NCBI RefSeq assembly: GCF_002150735.1
Contig: NZ_MUKA01000029.1
Coordinates: forward strand, 1-47,866
From: Streptomyces africanus
Lineage (GTDB): Bacteria; Actinomycetota; Actinomycetes; Streptomycetales; Streptomycetaceae
DNA: 47,866 bases
Direction of reading: 5' to 3'
The position numbers and the translations under genes are program-made. Positions 33,826 through 43,604 of the stretch are shown piece by piece. Numbering within the stretch: the stretch's first letter is position 1; every line of letters starts with the position of its first letter. The notes beneath the pieces are model-generated. The model ran no database searches, was not told the DNA's origin, and saw nothing but the letters and a program-made list of their open reading frames with translations.

Positions 33826-35118
33826 ATGGACGTGAACGCGGCGGTCGCCGCAGTGGCAGCGATCGCCGGGGTGCTCACCGGCGTCATCGCCATGCTGGCG
33901 TTCCGCTGGAGTGAGCGTGAACAGAAGCGCCCCACCCGCAGCTCCCTCCACACGGACGCGGTGCTCCCGCCGGGCGTGGACACCGTCCTGTCGGTCCTCA
34001 GGTCCTCCGCCGTCGTGCTCGACGAGGCGGACGCGGTGGTCAAGGCCAGCTCGGCGGCGTACGCCCTCGGCCTGGTCCGCGGCGGCAAGCTCGCCGTCGA
34101 GCCGATGCTGCAGATGGCCCGCGACACCCGGCGCGACGGCGAGATACGCCAGGTCGAACTGGACCTGCCACGGCGCGGCACCGGACGCGGGGAGGCCCTG
34201 GCCGTCTCCGCGCGGGTCGCGCCGCTCGGCTCCCGGCTGGTGCTGCTGCTCGTGGAGGACCTCACCGAGGCCCGCCGGATCGAGGCGGTGCGGCGCGACT
34301 TCGTAGCCAACGTGAGCCACGAGCTGAAGACGCCCGTCGGCGCCCTGTCCCTGCTGTCCGAGGCCGTGATGGACGCCTCCGACGATCCCGAGGCCGTCGA
34401 GCGGTTCGCCGGGCGCATGCAGATCGAGGCCACCCGGCTCACCAGCCTGGTCCAGGAGCTCATCGACCTCTCCCGGGTGCAGAACGACGACCCGCTGGAG
34501 GACGCCGAGCCGGTCCGCGTCGACGAGCTCGTCGCCGAGGCCATCGACCGCTGCCGGCACCAGGCCGGCGCGAAACAGATCACCATGGCCGCGGGCGGCA
34601 CCGCCGACCTGCATGTGTGGGGCAACCGCGGCCAGCTCGCCGCCGCCCTCGGCAACCTCGTCGAGAACGCGGTCAACTACTCGCCCGCCCGCACCCGCGT
34701 CGGCATAGCGGCCCGCAGGGTGAACGCGCCCGGCGGGGAGCACATCGAGATCGCCGTCACCGACCAGGGCATCGGCATCTCCGACAAGGACAAGGAGCGC
34801 ATCTTCGAGCGCTTCTACCGCGTCGACCCGGCCCGCTCCCGTGCCACCGGCGGTACGGGACTGGGGCTGGCGATCGTGAAGCACGTGGCCGCCTCGCACG
34901 GCGGGGAGGTCACGGTGTGGAGCGCCGAAGGCCAGGGCTCCACCTTCACCCTGCGGCTGCCGGAGGCCGGTGCGGCCCGCGACCGCGCACATCAGCAGCC
35001 CGCCCGACAGATACGCGCAGGAGGCGCGGGCCTCGACGACGAGGCCGGGCGGTCCACCCCCACATCCCCCGAATCAACCGCGTACGAAACGCTTCCTGCC
35101 CCGGAGGTCCTTCCGTGA
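33826..35118 (+). CDS. phoR: Phosphate sensor histidine kinase PhoR (SenX3-like)
   Basis: 430 residues. One N-terminal transmembrane helix (AAIAGVLTGVIAMLAF), a PAS-like region (LRSSAVVLDEADAVVKASSA), the HisKA helix with phospho-acceptor His165 in NVSHELKTPVGALSLL, and HATPase motifs NLVENAVNYSP, DQGIGISDKDKERIFERFYR and GGTGLGLAIVKH. It phosphorylates PhoP under phosphate limitation. GTGA overlap with phoP means coupled translation. A long disordered tail follows the ATPase domain. Confidence 0.97.
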   Translation: MDVNAAVAAVAAIAGVLTGVIAMLAFRWSEREQKRPTRSSLHTDAVLPPGVDTVLSVLRSSAVVLDEADAVVKASSAAYALGLVRGGKLAVEPMLQMARDTRRDGEIRQVELDLPRRGTGRGEALAVSARVAPLGSRLVLLLVEDLTEARRIEAVRRDFVANVSHELKTPVGALSLLSEAVMDASDDPEAVERFAGRMQIEATRLTSLVQELIDLSRVQNDDPLEDAEPVRVDELVAEAIDRCRHQAGAKQITMAAGGTADLHVWGNRGQLAAALGNLVENAVNYSPARTRVGIAARRVNAPGGEHIEIAVTDQGIGISDKDKERIFERFYRVDPARSRATGGTGLGLAIVKHVAASHGGEVTVWSAEGQGSTFTLRLPEAGAARDRAHQQPARQIRAGGAGLDDEAGRSTPTSPESTAYETLPAPEVLP

Positions 35119-35795
35119 CCCGAGTGCTCGTCGTCGAGGACGAGGAGTCCTTCTCCGACGCCCTGTCGTACATGCTCCGCAAGGAGGGCTTCGAGGTCGC
35201 CGTCGCGACCACCGGGCCCGACGGACTCGACGAGTTCGAGCGCAACGGCGCCGACCTCGTCCTCCTCGACCTGATGCTGCCCGGCCTGCCGGGCACCGAG
35301 GTCTGCCGCCAGCTGCGCGGCCGCTCCAACGTCCCCGTCATCATGGTGACCGCCAAGGACAGCGAGATCGACAAGGTCGTCGGCCTGGAGATAGGAGCCG
35401 ACGACTACGTCACCAAGCCCTTCTCCTCGCGCGAACTGGTCGCCCGCATCCGCGCCGTGCTGCGCCGCAGAGGCGAGCCGGAGGAGGTCACCCCGGCCGC
35501 GCTGGAGGCCGGCCCGGTCCGGATGGACGTCGACCGGCACGTGGTCACCGTCGGCGGCACCAAGATCGACCTCCCGCTGAAGGAGTTCGACCTGCTGGAG
35601 ATGCTGCTGCGCAACGCCGGCCGCGTGCTCACGCGCATGCAGCTCATCGACCGTGTCTGGGGCGCCGACTACGTCGGTGACACCAAGACCCTCGACGTCC
35701 ACGTCAAGCGCCTGCGCGCCAAGATCGAGCCGGACCCGGGAGCCCCGCGCTACCTGGTGACGGTCCGCGGCCTGGGCTACAAGTTCGAGCCGTAA
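35115..35795 (+). CDS. phoP: Response regulator PhoP (OmpR/RegX3 type)
   Basis: 226 residues. Receiver with Asp52 in LVLLDLMLPG, Thr in VTAKD and Lys101 in VTKPFSS. The C-terminal winged helix (LPLKEFDLLEMLLRNAGRVL, DTKTLDVHVKRLRAKIEPD) binds direct-repeat PHO boxes. It controls the pst and phosphatase genes and antibiotic production in Streptomyces. Confidence 0.98.
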   Translation: MTRVLVVEDEESFSDALSYMLRKEGFEVAVATTGPDGLDEFERNGADLVLLDLMLPGLPGTEVCRQLRGRSNVPVIMVTAKDSEIDKVVGLEIGADDYVTKPFSSRELVARIRAVLRRRGEPEEVTPAALEAGPVRMDVDRHVVTVGGTKIDLPLKEFDLLEMLLRNAGRVLTRMQLIDRVWGADYVGDTKTLDVHVKRLRAKIEPDPGAPRYLVTVRGLGYKFEP

Positions 35796-35819
35796 GCCGA
35801 CTGACGGCGGCACACACGA

Positions 35820-35852
35820 CAGGGGCGGGACCTCCCGGAGGTCCCGCCCCTG
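35820..35852. terminator. phoP terminator
   Basis: 16-base perfect arms CAGGGGCGGGACCTCC / GGAGGTCCCGCCCCTG with a one-base gap, 25 bases after phoP. It also faces the convergent lipoprotein gene, so it probably serves both. Confidence 0.85.
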
Positions 35853-35874
35853 CCGTTCGTGTCGCTACGGCTGC

Positions 35875-36549
35875 TCAGTGCCCGGCGCTCGCCGAGGCCG
35901 CGTCGGTCGGCGTGGCCGGCGACTCGTGGCCGCCCGGCGTCTCGCCCGCGGCGGGGCTCTCGGTGCCGGCCGGCGAACCGGAGGGGCTCCCCGACGGCGA
36001 ACCGGACGGGGACGCGGAGGCGCCCGGCGCGGCCGGCACCTCGGTCGGGCCCCACTCCTTGAAGTAGTGCTCGGCGGGGACGACGAACGCGCGCAGGCTG
36101 ACGTCACCGGTCTTGCTGAAGGTGAAGGTGACCTTCTGGGCGTTGCCGTCCTGGACGGCCTCGCGGCTGCTCGGCAGCACGGCGATGGCGTTGTCCTTGC
36201 CGCCCAGGACCAGCGAGCCGTGCGCCGGGATGCTCAGGCTGCCGCCCTTGGCGGGCTTGAGCTCGGCCTTCTTGCCGGTGCCGGGCAGGGTGATGGACTC
36301 CAGCGTCTCGGCGGTGCTGCCGGAGTTGAAGAAGGTGGCGGAGATCGCGGCCGGGCCGGTCGACTCGAGGTCGGGCTGCGTGATCACGATCGCGTTCTGG
36401 ACCTTGATGTTGCCGACGCTCGTCGCCGCGTTGTCCGGCTTGATCTCGAGGGTCTGAGCGTCGCTGCCGGCGCCGCACGCGGCGAGCGAGGAGACGGAGA
36501 ACGCGATGGCGGCCGCGGCGAGGACGCCGCGTCGAAGGCTGCTGCTCAC
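35875..36549 (-). CDS. Lipoprotein (DUF461 / PCuAC-like)
   Basis: 224 residues. The signal peptide ends in a lipobox (SVSSLAACGAGS, acyl Cys25). The body has the beta-sandwich order NAIVITQPDLESTGPAAISA, FFNSGSTAETLESITLPGTG, LSIPAHGSLVLGGKDNAIAV and DVSLRAFVVPAEHYF, resembling the copper chaperone PCuAC/DUF461 fold, though the usual Met/His copper motif is not intact. A Ser/Gly/Pro tail (PSGSPSGSPSGSP) follows. GTG 36549 with AAGGAG. Confidence 0.8.
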   Translation of the reverse strand: MSSSLRRGVLAAAAIAFSVSSLAACGAGSDAQTLEIKPDNAATSVGNIKVQNAIVITQPDLESTGPAAISATFFNSGSTAETLESITLPGTGKKAELKPAKGGSLSIPAHGSLVLGGKDNAIAVLPSSREAVQDGNAQKVTFTFSKTGDVSLRAFVVPAEHYFKEWGPTEVPAAPGASASPSGSPSGSPSGSPAGTESPAAGETPGGHESPATPTDAASASAGH

Positions 36550-37131
36550 GGCGGCGGCAACTCCTTGACTCGAGCGGAGCGGCCGATAAAGCCGCCCTAA
36601 GTGTCTGTCAGCAGGCCTCAGGTTACCGAGCCGTTCCCGCCCGGCCGCACCCGACCCCCCGGCACCTGCGGTCCCACCTGAGTCACAAGTGACACCCAGG
36701 TCACATTGGCGGGTGCTCGTCCGGCATTCACATAAGAGCCTCGGGCGGCAGCGCAGATTTTCCGTGAAGGAATGCGCGGACCCCCCTCGGAATTGATCAC
36801 CGGCGGCTCGCCCGGACGCCCGGTGATCAATTCCGGATTCGACCGGAACCCGGCTCGGGCCTCCGAACGGAGTAGCGGAAGTCGATCATACGGAACCGGA
36901 CATATGGGGATGTTCGGCCGGTTGGAGGGGGGTCCGGATGTGTGTAACGTACGCGTTTCGCTCGGCCTGGAGAGCCGCTCCGACCTGCGAATACCTTCTT
37001 CCATCCCCTGTCCGAAGCACGTTCCTGTTGGACTTGTCAAGCCCCGAGATATGCCCTGACCTGCGAAAACGCCATTCAGAACCCGCAGTTTCCGTGTTAC
37101 CCTGGATAGCCACGGAAGGGGTACCTGTCAC
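36550..37131. other. Upstream region of carD
   Basis: 582 bases with no gene I support. It contains the strong inverted repeat at 36789-36834 and a TACCCT element about 30 bases before the carD start. Short open frames on either strand have no family. Confidence 0.55.
36789..36834. repeat. Perfect 15-base inverted repeat
   Basis: GGAATTGATCACCGG and its exact complement separated by 16 GC-rich bases, about 300 bases upstream of carD. It forms a very stable hairpin and contains TGATCA. It could be a terminator for an upstream small RNA, a regulator site or an mRNA leader structure. Confidence 0.85.
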
Positions 37132-37614
37132 ATGACGTTCAAGGTTGGCGACACCGTGGTCTATCCCCATCACGGGGCCGCGCTGATCGAGGCTATCGAA
37201 ACTCGCCAGATCAAAGGCGTGGACAAGACCTACTTGGTGCTGAAGGTCGCCCAGGGTGACCTGACAGTGCGTGTGCCAGCGGACAATGCGGAGTTCGTCG
37301 GCGTGCGTGATGTGGTCGGTCAGGATGGGCTGGACCGGGTCTTCGAGGTGCTGCGCGCGCCGTACGCCGAGGAGCCCACGAACTGGTCCCGTCGTTACAA
37401 GGCAAACCTGGAGAAGCTCGCTTCGGGCGATGTCATCAAGGTCGCGGAAGTGGTGCGTGACCTGTGGCGTCGTGAGCGCGAGCGCGGACTCTCCGCCGGC
37501 GAGAAGCGCATGCTCGCCAAGGCCCGCCAGATTCTGGTGAGCGAGCTCGCCCTCGCGGAGAACACCAACGAGGACAAGGCCGAGGCCCTGCTCGACGAGG
37601 TTCTCGCCTCCTGA
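37132..37614 (+). CDS. carD: CarD/CdnL family RNA polymerase-binding regulator
   Basis: 160 residues. N-terminal Tudor-like domain binding the RNA polymerase beta subunit ([20 protein letters not shown]) and C-terminal helical DNA-contacting domain ([40 protein letters not shown]). CarD stabilises open promoter complexes and is required for rRNA control. ATG 37132 after GGAAGGGG. Monocistronic or leading the isoprenoid genes. Confidence 0.97.
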   Translation: MTFKVGDTVVYPHHGAALIEAIETRQIKGVDKTYLVLKVAQGDLTVRVPADNAEFVGVRDVVGQDGLDRVFEVLRAPYAEEPTNWSRRYKANLEKLASGDVIKVAEVVRDLWRRERERGLSAGEKRMLAKARQILVSELALAENTNEDKAEALLDEVLAS

Positions 37615-37900
37615 GGCGAAGCCTGTCGCTCAGCACTCTGCTGATCAATCCTGCACATCGAAATGCCGCGGTGCCCGATGACGATTCTCCAGTCGCCGGG
37701 CGCTGCGGCATGTTCGCATTCGCACGCCGAATGCGCCGTCATCGCCGGATGTGTTATCACTCACGATCCGGTGCTTGGCGTGCCGGGCCCGGGCAGCCGG
37801 CTCGACCAGCGTCACGGAAGGGTCCGGTCGAGCGCGTCGCGCCCGGCACTCCTCCAGGCCATACCCACGCCAGGGCAACACACAAACCTGACAGGAACCG

Positions 37901-38665
37901 ATGTCTGACGATTCGCGTCCCTCGCCGTCGGCCGCCCCTTCGGCAGGCCGTACGGCGGCCGTGATCCCGGCCGCCGGCCGTGGTGTACGGCTCGGCCCGG
38001 GCGCCCCCAAGGCGCTCCGCGCGCTGGGCGGCACCCCCATGCTCATCCACGCGGTCCGCGCGATGGCCGCCTCCCGCGCCGTCTCGCTGGTCGTCGTCGT
38101 GGCCCCGCCCGACGGTGCCGCCGAGGTCAAGTCGCTGCTCGACGCGCACGCGCTGCCCGAGCGGACCGACTTCCTCGTCGTACCCGGCGGGCAGAGCCGC
38201 CAGGAGTCCGTGAAGCTCGGCCTGGACGCGCTGCCCCCCGGCCACGACATCGTGCTGGTGCACGACGCGGCCCGGCCGCTGGTGCCGGTGGACACGGTCG
38301 ACGCCGTGATCGAGGCCGTACGCGAGGGCGCCCCGGCCGTGGTCCCGGCGCTGCCGCTCGCCGACACCGTCAAGCAGGTCGAGCCCGCCGGGGCGCCCGG
38401 CGAGCCGGAGCCGGTCGTCGCCACGCCGGAGCGCGCGCGGCTGCGGGCGGTGCAGACGCCGCAGGGCTTCGACCGGACGACGCTGGTACGGGCGCACGAG
38501 ACGGTCACCGGGGACGTCACCGACGACGCCGGCATGGTCGAGCAGCTCGGTCTCACGGTCGTGGCGGTGCCCGGCCACGAGGAGGCGTTCAAGGTCACCC
38601 GGCCCCTGGACCTGGTGCTCGCGGAGGCGGTCCTGGCCCGCAGGAGGCTCAACGATGGCTTCTGA
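37901..38665 (+). CDS. ispD: 2-C-methyl-D-erythritol 4-phosphate cytidylyltransferase
   Basis: 254 residues, third step of the MEP pathway: MEP plus CTP gives CDP-ME. N-terminal nucleotide loop [20 protein letters not shown], then [31 protein letters not shown], and the C-terminal [11 protein letters not shown] and [12 protein letters not shown] 17-residue low-complexity start precedes it. The stop overlaps ispF by 11 bases. Confidence 0.97.
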   Translation: MSDDSRPSPSAAPSAGRTAAVIPAAGRGVRLGPGAPKALRALGGTPMLIHAVRAMAASRAVSLVVVVAPPDGAAEVKSLLDAHALPERTDFLVVPGGQSRQESVKLGLDALPPGHDIVLVHDAARPLVPVDTVDAVIEAVREGAPAVVPALPLADTVKQVEPAGAPGEPEPVVATPERARLRAVQTPQGFDRTTLVRAHETVTGDVTDDAGMVEQLGLTVVAVPGHEEAFKVTRPLDLVLAEAVLARRRLNDGF

Positions 38666-39176
38666 CGAGACCGCCGCGAGGGACGAGACGCCCGCGATGC
38701 CGCTGCCCCAGGTCGGCATCGGTACCGACATCCACGCCTTCGAGGAGGGCCGCGAGCTGTGGTGCGCCGGCCTGAAGTGGGAGGGCGAGGGTCCGGGACT
38801 GGCCGGCCACTCCGACGCGGACGTCGTCGCGCACGCCGCGTGCAACGCGCTGTTCTCGGCGGCCGGCCTCGGCGACCTGGGACAGCACTTCGGCACGGGC
38901 CGCCCCGAGTGGTCGGGCGCGTCCGGCATCACGCTCCTGACGGAGGCGGCCCGGATCGTCCGCGCGGCCGGCTTCCGCATCGGCAACATCGCCGTACAGG
39001 TCGTGGGCCCGAGGCCGAAGATCGGCAAGCGCAGGGACGAAGCCCAGAAGCTGCTGTCGGAGGCGGCCGGAGCACCGGTTTCCGTATCGGGCGCGACCAC
39101 GGACGGACTGGGCTTCCCCGGACGTGACGAGGGCCTGATGGCGGTGGCGACGGCGCTGGTCGTACGCGCCGGGTGA
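38655..39176 (+). CDS. ispF: 2-C-methyl-D-erythritol 2,4-cyclodiphosphate synthase
   Basis: 173 residues, forms MEcPP from CDP-ME 2-phosphate, trimeric, zinc dependent. Metal ligands are in [10 protein letters not shown] (Asp, His) and [20 protein letters not shown] (His); substrate loop [11 protein letters not shown] and late Thr-Thr-Asp-Gly-Leu. Overlaps ispD by 11 bases, so an operon. Separate ispD and ispF genes rather than a fusion. Confidence 0.97.
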   Translation: MASDETAARDETPAMPLPQVGIGTDIHAFEEGRELWCAGLKWEGEGPGLAGHSDADVVAHAACNALFSAAGLGDLGQHFGTGRPEWSGASGITLLTEAARIVRAAGFRIGNIAVQVVGPRPKIGKRRDEAQKLLSEAAGAPVSVSGATTDGLGFPGRDEGLMAVATALVVRAG

Positions 39177-39221
39177 ACGGCTCTGCCCCACACACCCCCG
39201 ATGGCCTACTACCCTGGTCCC

Positions 39222-40619
39222 GTGACTATTCGCCTGTACGACACCAGCGCCCGGCAGATCCGTGACTTCTCCCCGCTCAAGCCGGGTTGTGTCTCGATCT
39301 ACCTGTGCGGTGCCACCGTGCAGGCCGCACCCCACATCGGGCACATCCGGTCGGGTCTGAACTTCGACATCATGCGCCGCTGGTTCGAGTACCGCGGCTA
39401 CGACGTCACGTTCGTGCGGAACGTGACCGACATCGACGACAAGATCATCTCCAAGGCGGACGAGCAGAACCGCCCGTGGTGGGCCATCGGCTACGAGAAC
39501 GAGCGCGCCTTCAACGACGGCTACACCGTGCTGGGTTGCCTGCCGCCCACCTACGAGCCCCGCGCCACCGGCCACATCACCGAGATGGTCGAGATGATGC
39601 GTGACCTCATCGACCGAGGGCACGCCTACGAGGCCGACGGCAGCGTCTACTTCGACGTCCGCTCCTGGCCTTCCTACCTGGAGCTGTCCCGGCAGGACCT
39701 CGACGAGATGCGCCAGCCCGCCGAGGAGGGCATCACCGGCAAGCGCGATCCGCGGGACTTCGCCATGTGGAAGGCGGCGAAGCCGGGGGAGCCCAGCTGG
39801 GAGACGCCGTGGGGCCGCGGCCGCCCGGGCTGGCACCTGGAGTGCTCGGCGATGGCGCACAAGTACCTCGGCACCGCCTTCGACATCCACGGCGGCGGCC
39901 TCGACCTGGTCTTCCCGCACCACGAGAACGAGATCGCCCAGGCCAAGGCCTCCGGCGACGACTTCGCCCAGTACTGGGTGCACAACGCCTGGGTCACCAT
40001 GAGCGGCGAGAAGATGTCCAAGTCGCTCGGCAACTCGGTCCTGGTCAGCGAGATGGTCAAGCGCTGGCGGCCCATCGTGCTGCGCTACTACCTCGGCACC
40101 CCGCACTACCGCTCGACGATCGAGTACAGCGAGGAGGCGCTGCGCGAGGCCGAGTCGGCGTTCGCGCGGATCGAGGGCTTCGTGCAGCGCGTGGTGGAGA
40201 AGGCCGGTGCCGTCGAGCCGGCCGCCGAGGTGCCGCTGGCCTTCGCCGAGGCGATGGACGACGACCTCGGCGTGCCGCAGGCGCTCGCCGTGGTGCACAC
40301 CACGGTCCGGCAGGGCAACAGCGCGCTGTCCGCCGACGACAAGGAAGCGGCGGTGGCCCGGCTCGCCGAGGTCCGCGCCATGCTCGGCGTCCTCGGACTC
40401 GACCCGCTCGACGCCCTCTGGGCGGGGGAGAGCGACCGCGGCGCCGACCTGCACGGCGTGGTCGACACGCTCGTCCGCATGGTCCTCGACCAGCGCGAGG
40501 CCGCCCGGGCCCGCAAGGACTGGCCCACCGCGGACGCCATCCGCGACCAGCTCGGCCAGTCCGGCCTGGTCATCGAGGACAGCCCGCAGGGGCCCCGCTG
40601 GAGCCTCGGACCGCGCTGA
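39222..40619 (+). CDS. cysS: Cysteinyl-tRNA synthetase
   Basis: 465 residues, class I synthetase charging tRNA-Cys. The zinc Cys29 is in [13 protein letters not shown] motif is PHIGHIRSG, zinc region [10 protein letters not shown] and HHENE, KMSKS loop is [10 protein letters not shown]. The C-terminal DALR helices follow. I chose GTG 39222 because homologues begin [10 protein letters not shown] and a TACCCT box lies 7 bases upstream, implying a leaderless mRNA. ATG 39201 would add 7 residues. Confidence 0.97.
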   Translation: MTIRLYDTSARQIRDFSPLKPGCVSIYLCGATVQAAPHIGHIRSGLNFDIMRRWFEYRGYDVTFVRNVTDIDDKIISKADEQNRPWWAIGYENERAFNDGYTVLGCLPPTYEPRATGHITEMVEMMRDLIDRGHAYEADGSVYFDVRSWPSYLELSRQDLDEMRQPAEEGITGKRDPRDFAMWKAAKPGEPSWETPWGRGRPGWHLECSAMAHKYLGTAFDIHGGGLDLVFPHHENEIAQAKASGDDFAQYWVHNAWVTMSGEKMSKSLGNSVLVSEMVKRWRPIVLRYYLGTPHYRSTIEYSEEALREAESAFARIEGFVQRVVEKAGAVEPAAEVPLAFAEAMDDDLGVPQALAVVHTTVRQGNSALSADDKEAAVARLAEVRAMLGVLGLDPLDALWAGESDRGADLHGVVDTLVRMVLDQREAARARKDWPTADAIRDQLGQSGLVIEDSPQGPRWSLGPR

Positions 40620-40645
40620 CCCGACCGCGATCCGGAAGATCGATT

Positions 40646-40671
40646 GTGCCGTCCGGGCCTCCGGGCGGCAC
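40646..40671. terminator. Hairpin after cysS
   Basis: GTGCCGTCCGG / CCGGGCGGCAC with a GCCT loop, one G-T type mismatch, 27 bases after the cysS stop. Confidence 0.65.
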
Positions 40672-40715
40672 ACTTCAGACGTACGTACGTACCGCACCCC
40701 ACAGACAGGTAGGTC

Positions 40716-41657
40716 ATGGCAGCCAACAACCGCCGCATGTCCGGCAAGAAGGGCGCGCAGGTCGGCAGTGGCGGCCAGCGACGCAAGGGCTTGGAGGGCA
40801 AGGGCCCCACTCCGCCCGCCGAGATGCGCAAGGGACACAAGAAGAACCGTGTCGCCGGCGCCAAGGCGCGGCAGACGGCGCGCCGTCCCGCGGCCCGGGG
40901 CCGCGGCGGCAAGTCCACGTCCGAGCTGGTCGTCGGCCGCAACCCGGTCTTCGAGGCGCTGCGCGACGGCGTGCCGGCGTCGACGCTGTACGTCCAGCAG
41001 TTCATCGACAACGACGAGCGCGTCCGTGAGGCCCTCCAGCTCGCCGCCGAGCGCGGTGGGATCAACCTCATGGAGGCCCCCCGCCCCGAGCTCGACCGGA
41101 TGACGAACGGGCTCAACCACCAGGGCCTGGTGCTCCAGGTCCCGCCGTACGAGTACGCGCACCCCGAGGACCTCGTCGACGCCGCCGCCGACGCGGGTGA
41201 GGACCCGCTGATCGTCGCGCTCGACGGGGTGACCGACCCGCGCAACCTCGGCGCGGTCGTCCGCTCCGTCTCCGCCTTCCGCGGGCACGGCGTCGTCGTA
41301 CCCGAGCGGCGGGCCGCCGGGATGACGGCCGGTGCCTGGAAGACGTCCGCCGGTGCGGCCGCCCGTACGCCCGTCGCCCGCGCCACCAACCTGACGCGCG
41401 CGCTGGAGGCGTACAAGAAGGCCGGCATCGTGGTCGTCGGACTCGCCGCCGACGGCGAGGTCGAACTCGGTGACCTTCAGGCCCTCGGCGGGCCCGTCGC
41501 CATCGTCGTCGGCAGCGAGGGCAAGGGCCTGTCCCGGCTGGTCGGGGAGACCTGCGACTTCCGCGTGCGGATCCCGATGCCGGGCGGCGCCGAGTCGCTC
41601 AACGCCGGTGTGGCGGCAGGGATCGTGCTGTACGAGGCGGCCCGCCGGCGCGGCTGA
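40716..41657 (+). CDS. rlmB: 23S rRNA guanosine-2'-O-methyltransferase, SpoU family (RlmB)
   Basis: 313 residues, trefoil-knot SPOUT methyltransferase using SAM. A basic disordered tail (residues 1-68, [20 protein letters not shown]) precedes the substrate-binding domain ([20 protein letters not shown]). Motif 1 is [16 protein letters not shown], motif 2 [13 protein letters not shown] and motif 3 [18 protein letters not shown]. The target is by homology position 2251 of 23S rRNA; TrmH-type alternatives are possible. Often next to cysS in actinobacteria. Confidence 0.93.
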   Translation: MAANNRRMSGKKGAQVGSGGQRRKGLEGKGPTPPAEMRKGHKKNRVAGAKARQTARRPAARGRGGKSTSELVVGRNPVFEALRDGVPASTLYVQQFIDNDERVREALQLAAERGGINLMEAPRPELDRMTNGLNHQGLVLQVPPYEYAHPEDLVDAAADAGEDPLIVALDGVTDPRNLGAVVRSVSAFRGHGVVVPERRAAGMTAGAWKTSAGAAARTPVARATNLTRALEAYKKAGIVVVGLAADGEVELGDLQALGGPVAIVVGSEGKGLSRLVGETCDFRVRIPMPGGAESLNAGVAAGIVLYEAARRRG

Positions 41658-41785
41658 ACAGGCGTCCGCCACTTCACCCGTACGGTGTAATTCCGGTGAC
41701 GTCGGGGCGACAAGGACAAGCTTGACGGGGTCCGGACAGATCCGGCGAGTCAAAGCAGTGTCCTATCCCGACGTCACTCGGTTAG

Positions 41786-43531
41786 ATGAGTGTGGACACG
41801 AGAACACCCCGCACACCCACGGGGGAACGCTCGTCGGGACTCGACGACGCTCCCGCGCTGAGCATGGTGAAGGTGCCGAGCGACCCGGCGCAGGTCATCG
41901 TCAATCACGCGAGTTTCCGCGTGCAGTTGGGCGTCTCGACGCGTCGCGTCCAGTCCCCCCGGGTCGCACGGCATCTGAGCGCCGGCGAGGACACCGCCCG
42001 CATCCCCGTCGTCACCCCCAGGGGCGCGGCGGACGGGGCCGTCACACGCCGCCGGCCCGTCGTCTGGAGCGGCAAGTCCGCGCCCGACGACACCGGCGCC
42101 CACCGGCTCCTCCAGGCCGTCCGGCACGAGAGCATCCGCCACCCCGACGAGTCCGCCACGGACGCCGGGGCCACCCAGGTCATCTCCCGCGTGGGCACCG
42201 CCCCGCAGGCCCCGGGATACGGCGCCGGGTACCAGGACGGCGGCTACGGCACCGGCTACGAGGGCGACGGCTACCAGGACGAGCTCACCCAGACCGTCGA
42301 GACCCCCGTCGTCGGCCCGCAGCGCACCCACGCGCCCGCCGACGGCACCCGGCTGCTGCCGCCCATGCGCACGGTCGGCAGCGCCTACGACGAACCGGCC
42401 TACGACGCACCGTTCTACGACGACCCGGCCTACGCGGAAGGGGAGTTCGAGGACGCCGCCGACGAGGCGGACGGCACCGGGCGGCCCGTCAAACGCCACA
42501 GCGACGACCCGGCCCGGCACGCCTACTACCCGGGCCGCCGGATGAACCTCGGCGTCGTCCTGCTCCCGCTGCGCGTCTTCCTCGGCTTCATCTCCGTCTA
42601 CGCCGGCATGGGCAAGCTGTGCGACCCCGTCTACTTCGACGGCGGCAAGCGCGGCACCATGGTGAAGTGGCTGAACACGCTGCACCCCTGGGAAGTCGCC
42701 GAGCCGCTGCGGCAGTTCGCCTTCGAGCACCCGGTCGGGTCCGGACTGGCCATCGCCTTCGCCCAGGTCATCGTCGGCGTCCTGACGGTCCTCGGCTGCT
42801 GGCAGCGCGTCGCCGCCTGCTTCGGCGCCCTGCTCTCGGCCGCGCTGCTGGTCACCGTCAGCTGGAAGAGCGTCCCCGTCTACGAGACCCCTGACATCAT
42901 CTACCTCGCCGCCTGGTCCCCGCTGATCATCGCCGGCGCCCCCGTCTACTCCGTCGACGGCCGCCTGGCCGGCAGTGCCTGGCGCCGCCTCGGACCCCGC
43001 GCCGACATCTGGGACCTGCGCCGCTACGTGCTGCGCCGCGGCGCCCTCGTCACCGCCGTCGCCACCGGTCTCACGCTGCTCGTCGGCTCGCTGCTCGGCG
43101 GCGCCGTCCGCGACTCCGACCGGGTCGTCGTCCCCGGACCCGGCGAGGCCCCGCGCAACGAACTGCCCGGTGCCCCGCTCCCGGACGCCCCTGGCAAGCG
43201 GCAGGACAAGCGGACCCCGTCGGCCTCCACCTCACCCACCCAGGGCGCCACGGCCGGTTCGGCCAGCCCCAGCGCGGGCACCACGGCCAGGCCGGGCGCC
43301 ACCCGGGACGCCGGCACGGTCACCGGCGGCTCGCCCAGCCAGACCCAGGGCAGCGCGGGCCAGGCCCCGCCCCAGCAGTCCTCCCCGGCCGGCCAGGCCC
43401 CGAGCACCACGTCCGGCCCCACCTCCGGCGGCACGGGCTCGAGCGGCGGCTCGGGCTCGAGCGGCGGCTCGGGCGACGATGACTCCTCTTCCACGGGCCG
43501 GCCGGGCCTGGTGGGCGGCTTGCTGGGGTAG
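41786..43531 (+). CDS. DoxX family membrane protein with long disordered ends
   Basis: 581 residues. The first 245 are disordered and Tyr/Asp-rich (YGAGYQDGGYGTGYEGDGYQ). The DoxX domain follows from about 250 with four helices (LGVVLLPLRVFLGFISVYAG, AFAQVIVGVLTVLGCW, ALLSAALLVTVSW, IIYLAAWSPLIIAGAPVY), then one more helix (LVTAVATGLTLLVGSLLGGA). The C-terminal 120 residues are Ser/Gly/Thr/Pro-rich, ending GTGSSGGSGSSGGSGDDD. It might be a thiol-linked membrane redox protein. Convergent with the next gene. Confidence 0.88.
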   Translation: MSVDTRTPRTPTGERSSGLDDAPALSMVKVPSDPAQVIVNHASFRVQLGVSTRRVQSPRVARHLSAGEDTARIPVVTPRGAADGAVTRRRPVVWSGKSAPDDTGAHRLLQAVRHESIRHPDESATDAGATQVISRVGTAPQAPGYGAGYQDGGYGTGYEGDGYQDELTQTVETPVVGPQRTHAPADGTRLLPPMRTVGSAYDEPAYDAPFYDDPAYAEGEFEDAADEADGTGRPVKRHSDDPARHAYYPGRRMNLGVVLLPLRVFLGFISVYAGMGKLCDPVYFDGGKRGTMVKWLNTLHPWEVAEPLRQFAFEHPVGSGLAIAFAQVIVGVLTVLGCWQRVAACFGALLSAALLVTVSWKSVPVYETPDIIYLAAWSPLIIAGAPVYSVDGRLAGSAWRRLGPRADIWDLRRYVLRRGALVTAVATGLTLLVGSLLGGAVRDSDRVVVPGPGEAPRNELPGAPLPDAPGKRQDKRTPSASTSPTQGATAGSASPSAGTTARPGATRDAGTVTGGSPSQTQGSAGQAPPQQSSPAGQAPSTTSGPTSGGTGSSGGSGSSGGSGDDDSSSTGRPGLVGGLLG

Positions 43532-43550
43532 CCGGCCGGCCGGCACAAAC

Positions 43551-43589
43551 AGGAAGGGGCCCCACACCTCGGGTGTGGGGCCCCTTCCT
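43551..43589. terminator. Bidirectional terminator
   Basis: 18-base perfect arms AGGAAGGGGCCCCACACC and complement with a 3-base loop, between two convergent genes. Confidence 0.93.
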
Positions 43590-43604
43590 GTGGAAGGCGA
43601 GCTC

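Noticed and set aside
38649..41753. Open frame of about 1030 codons opposite ispF, cysS and rlmB
   Set aside because: Complete enzymes are encoded on the other strand; the frame is a third-position GC shadow without any domain.
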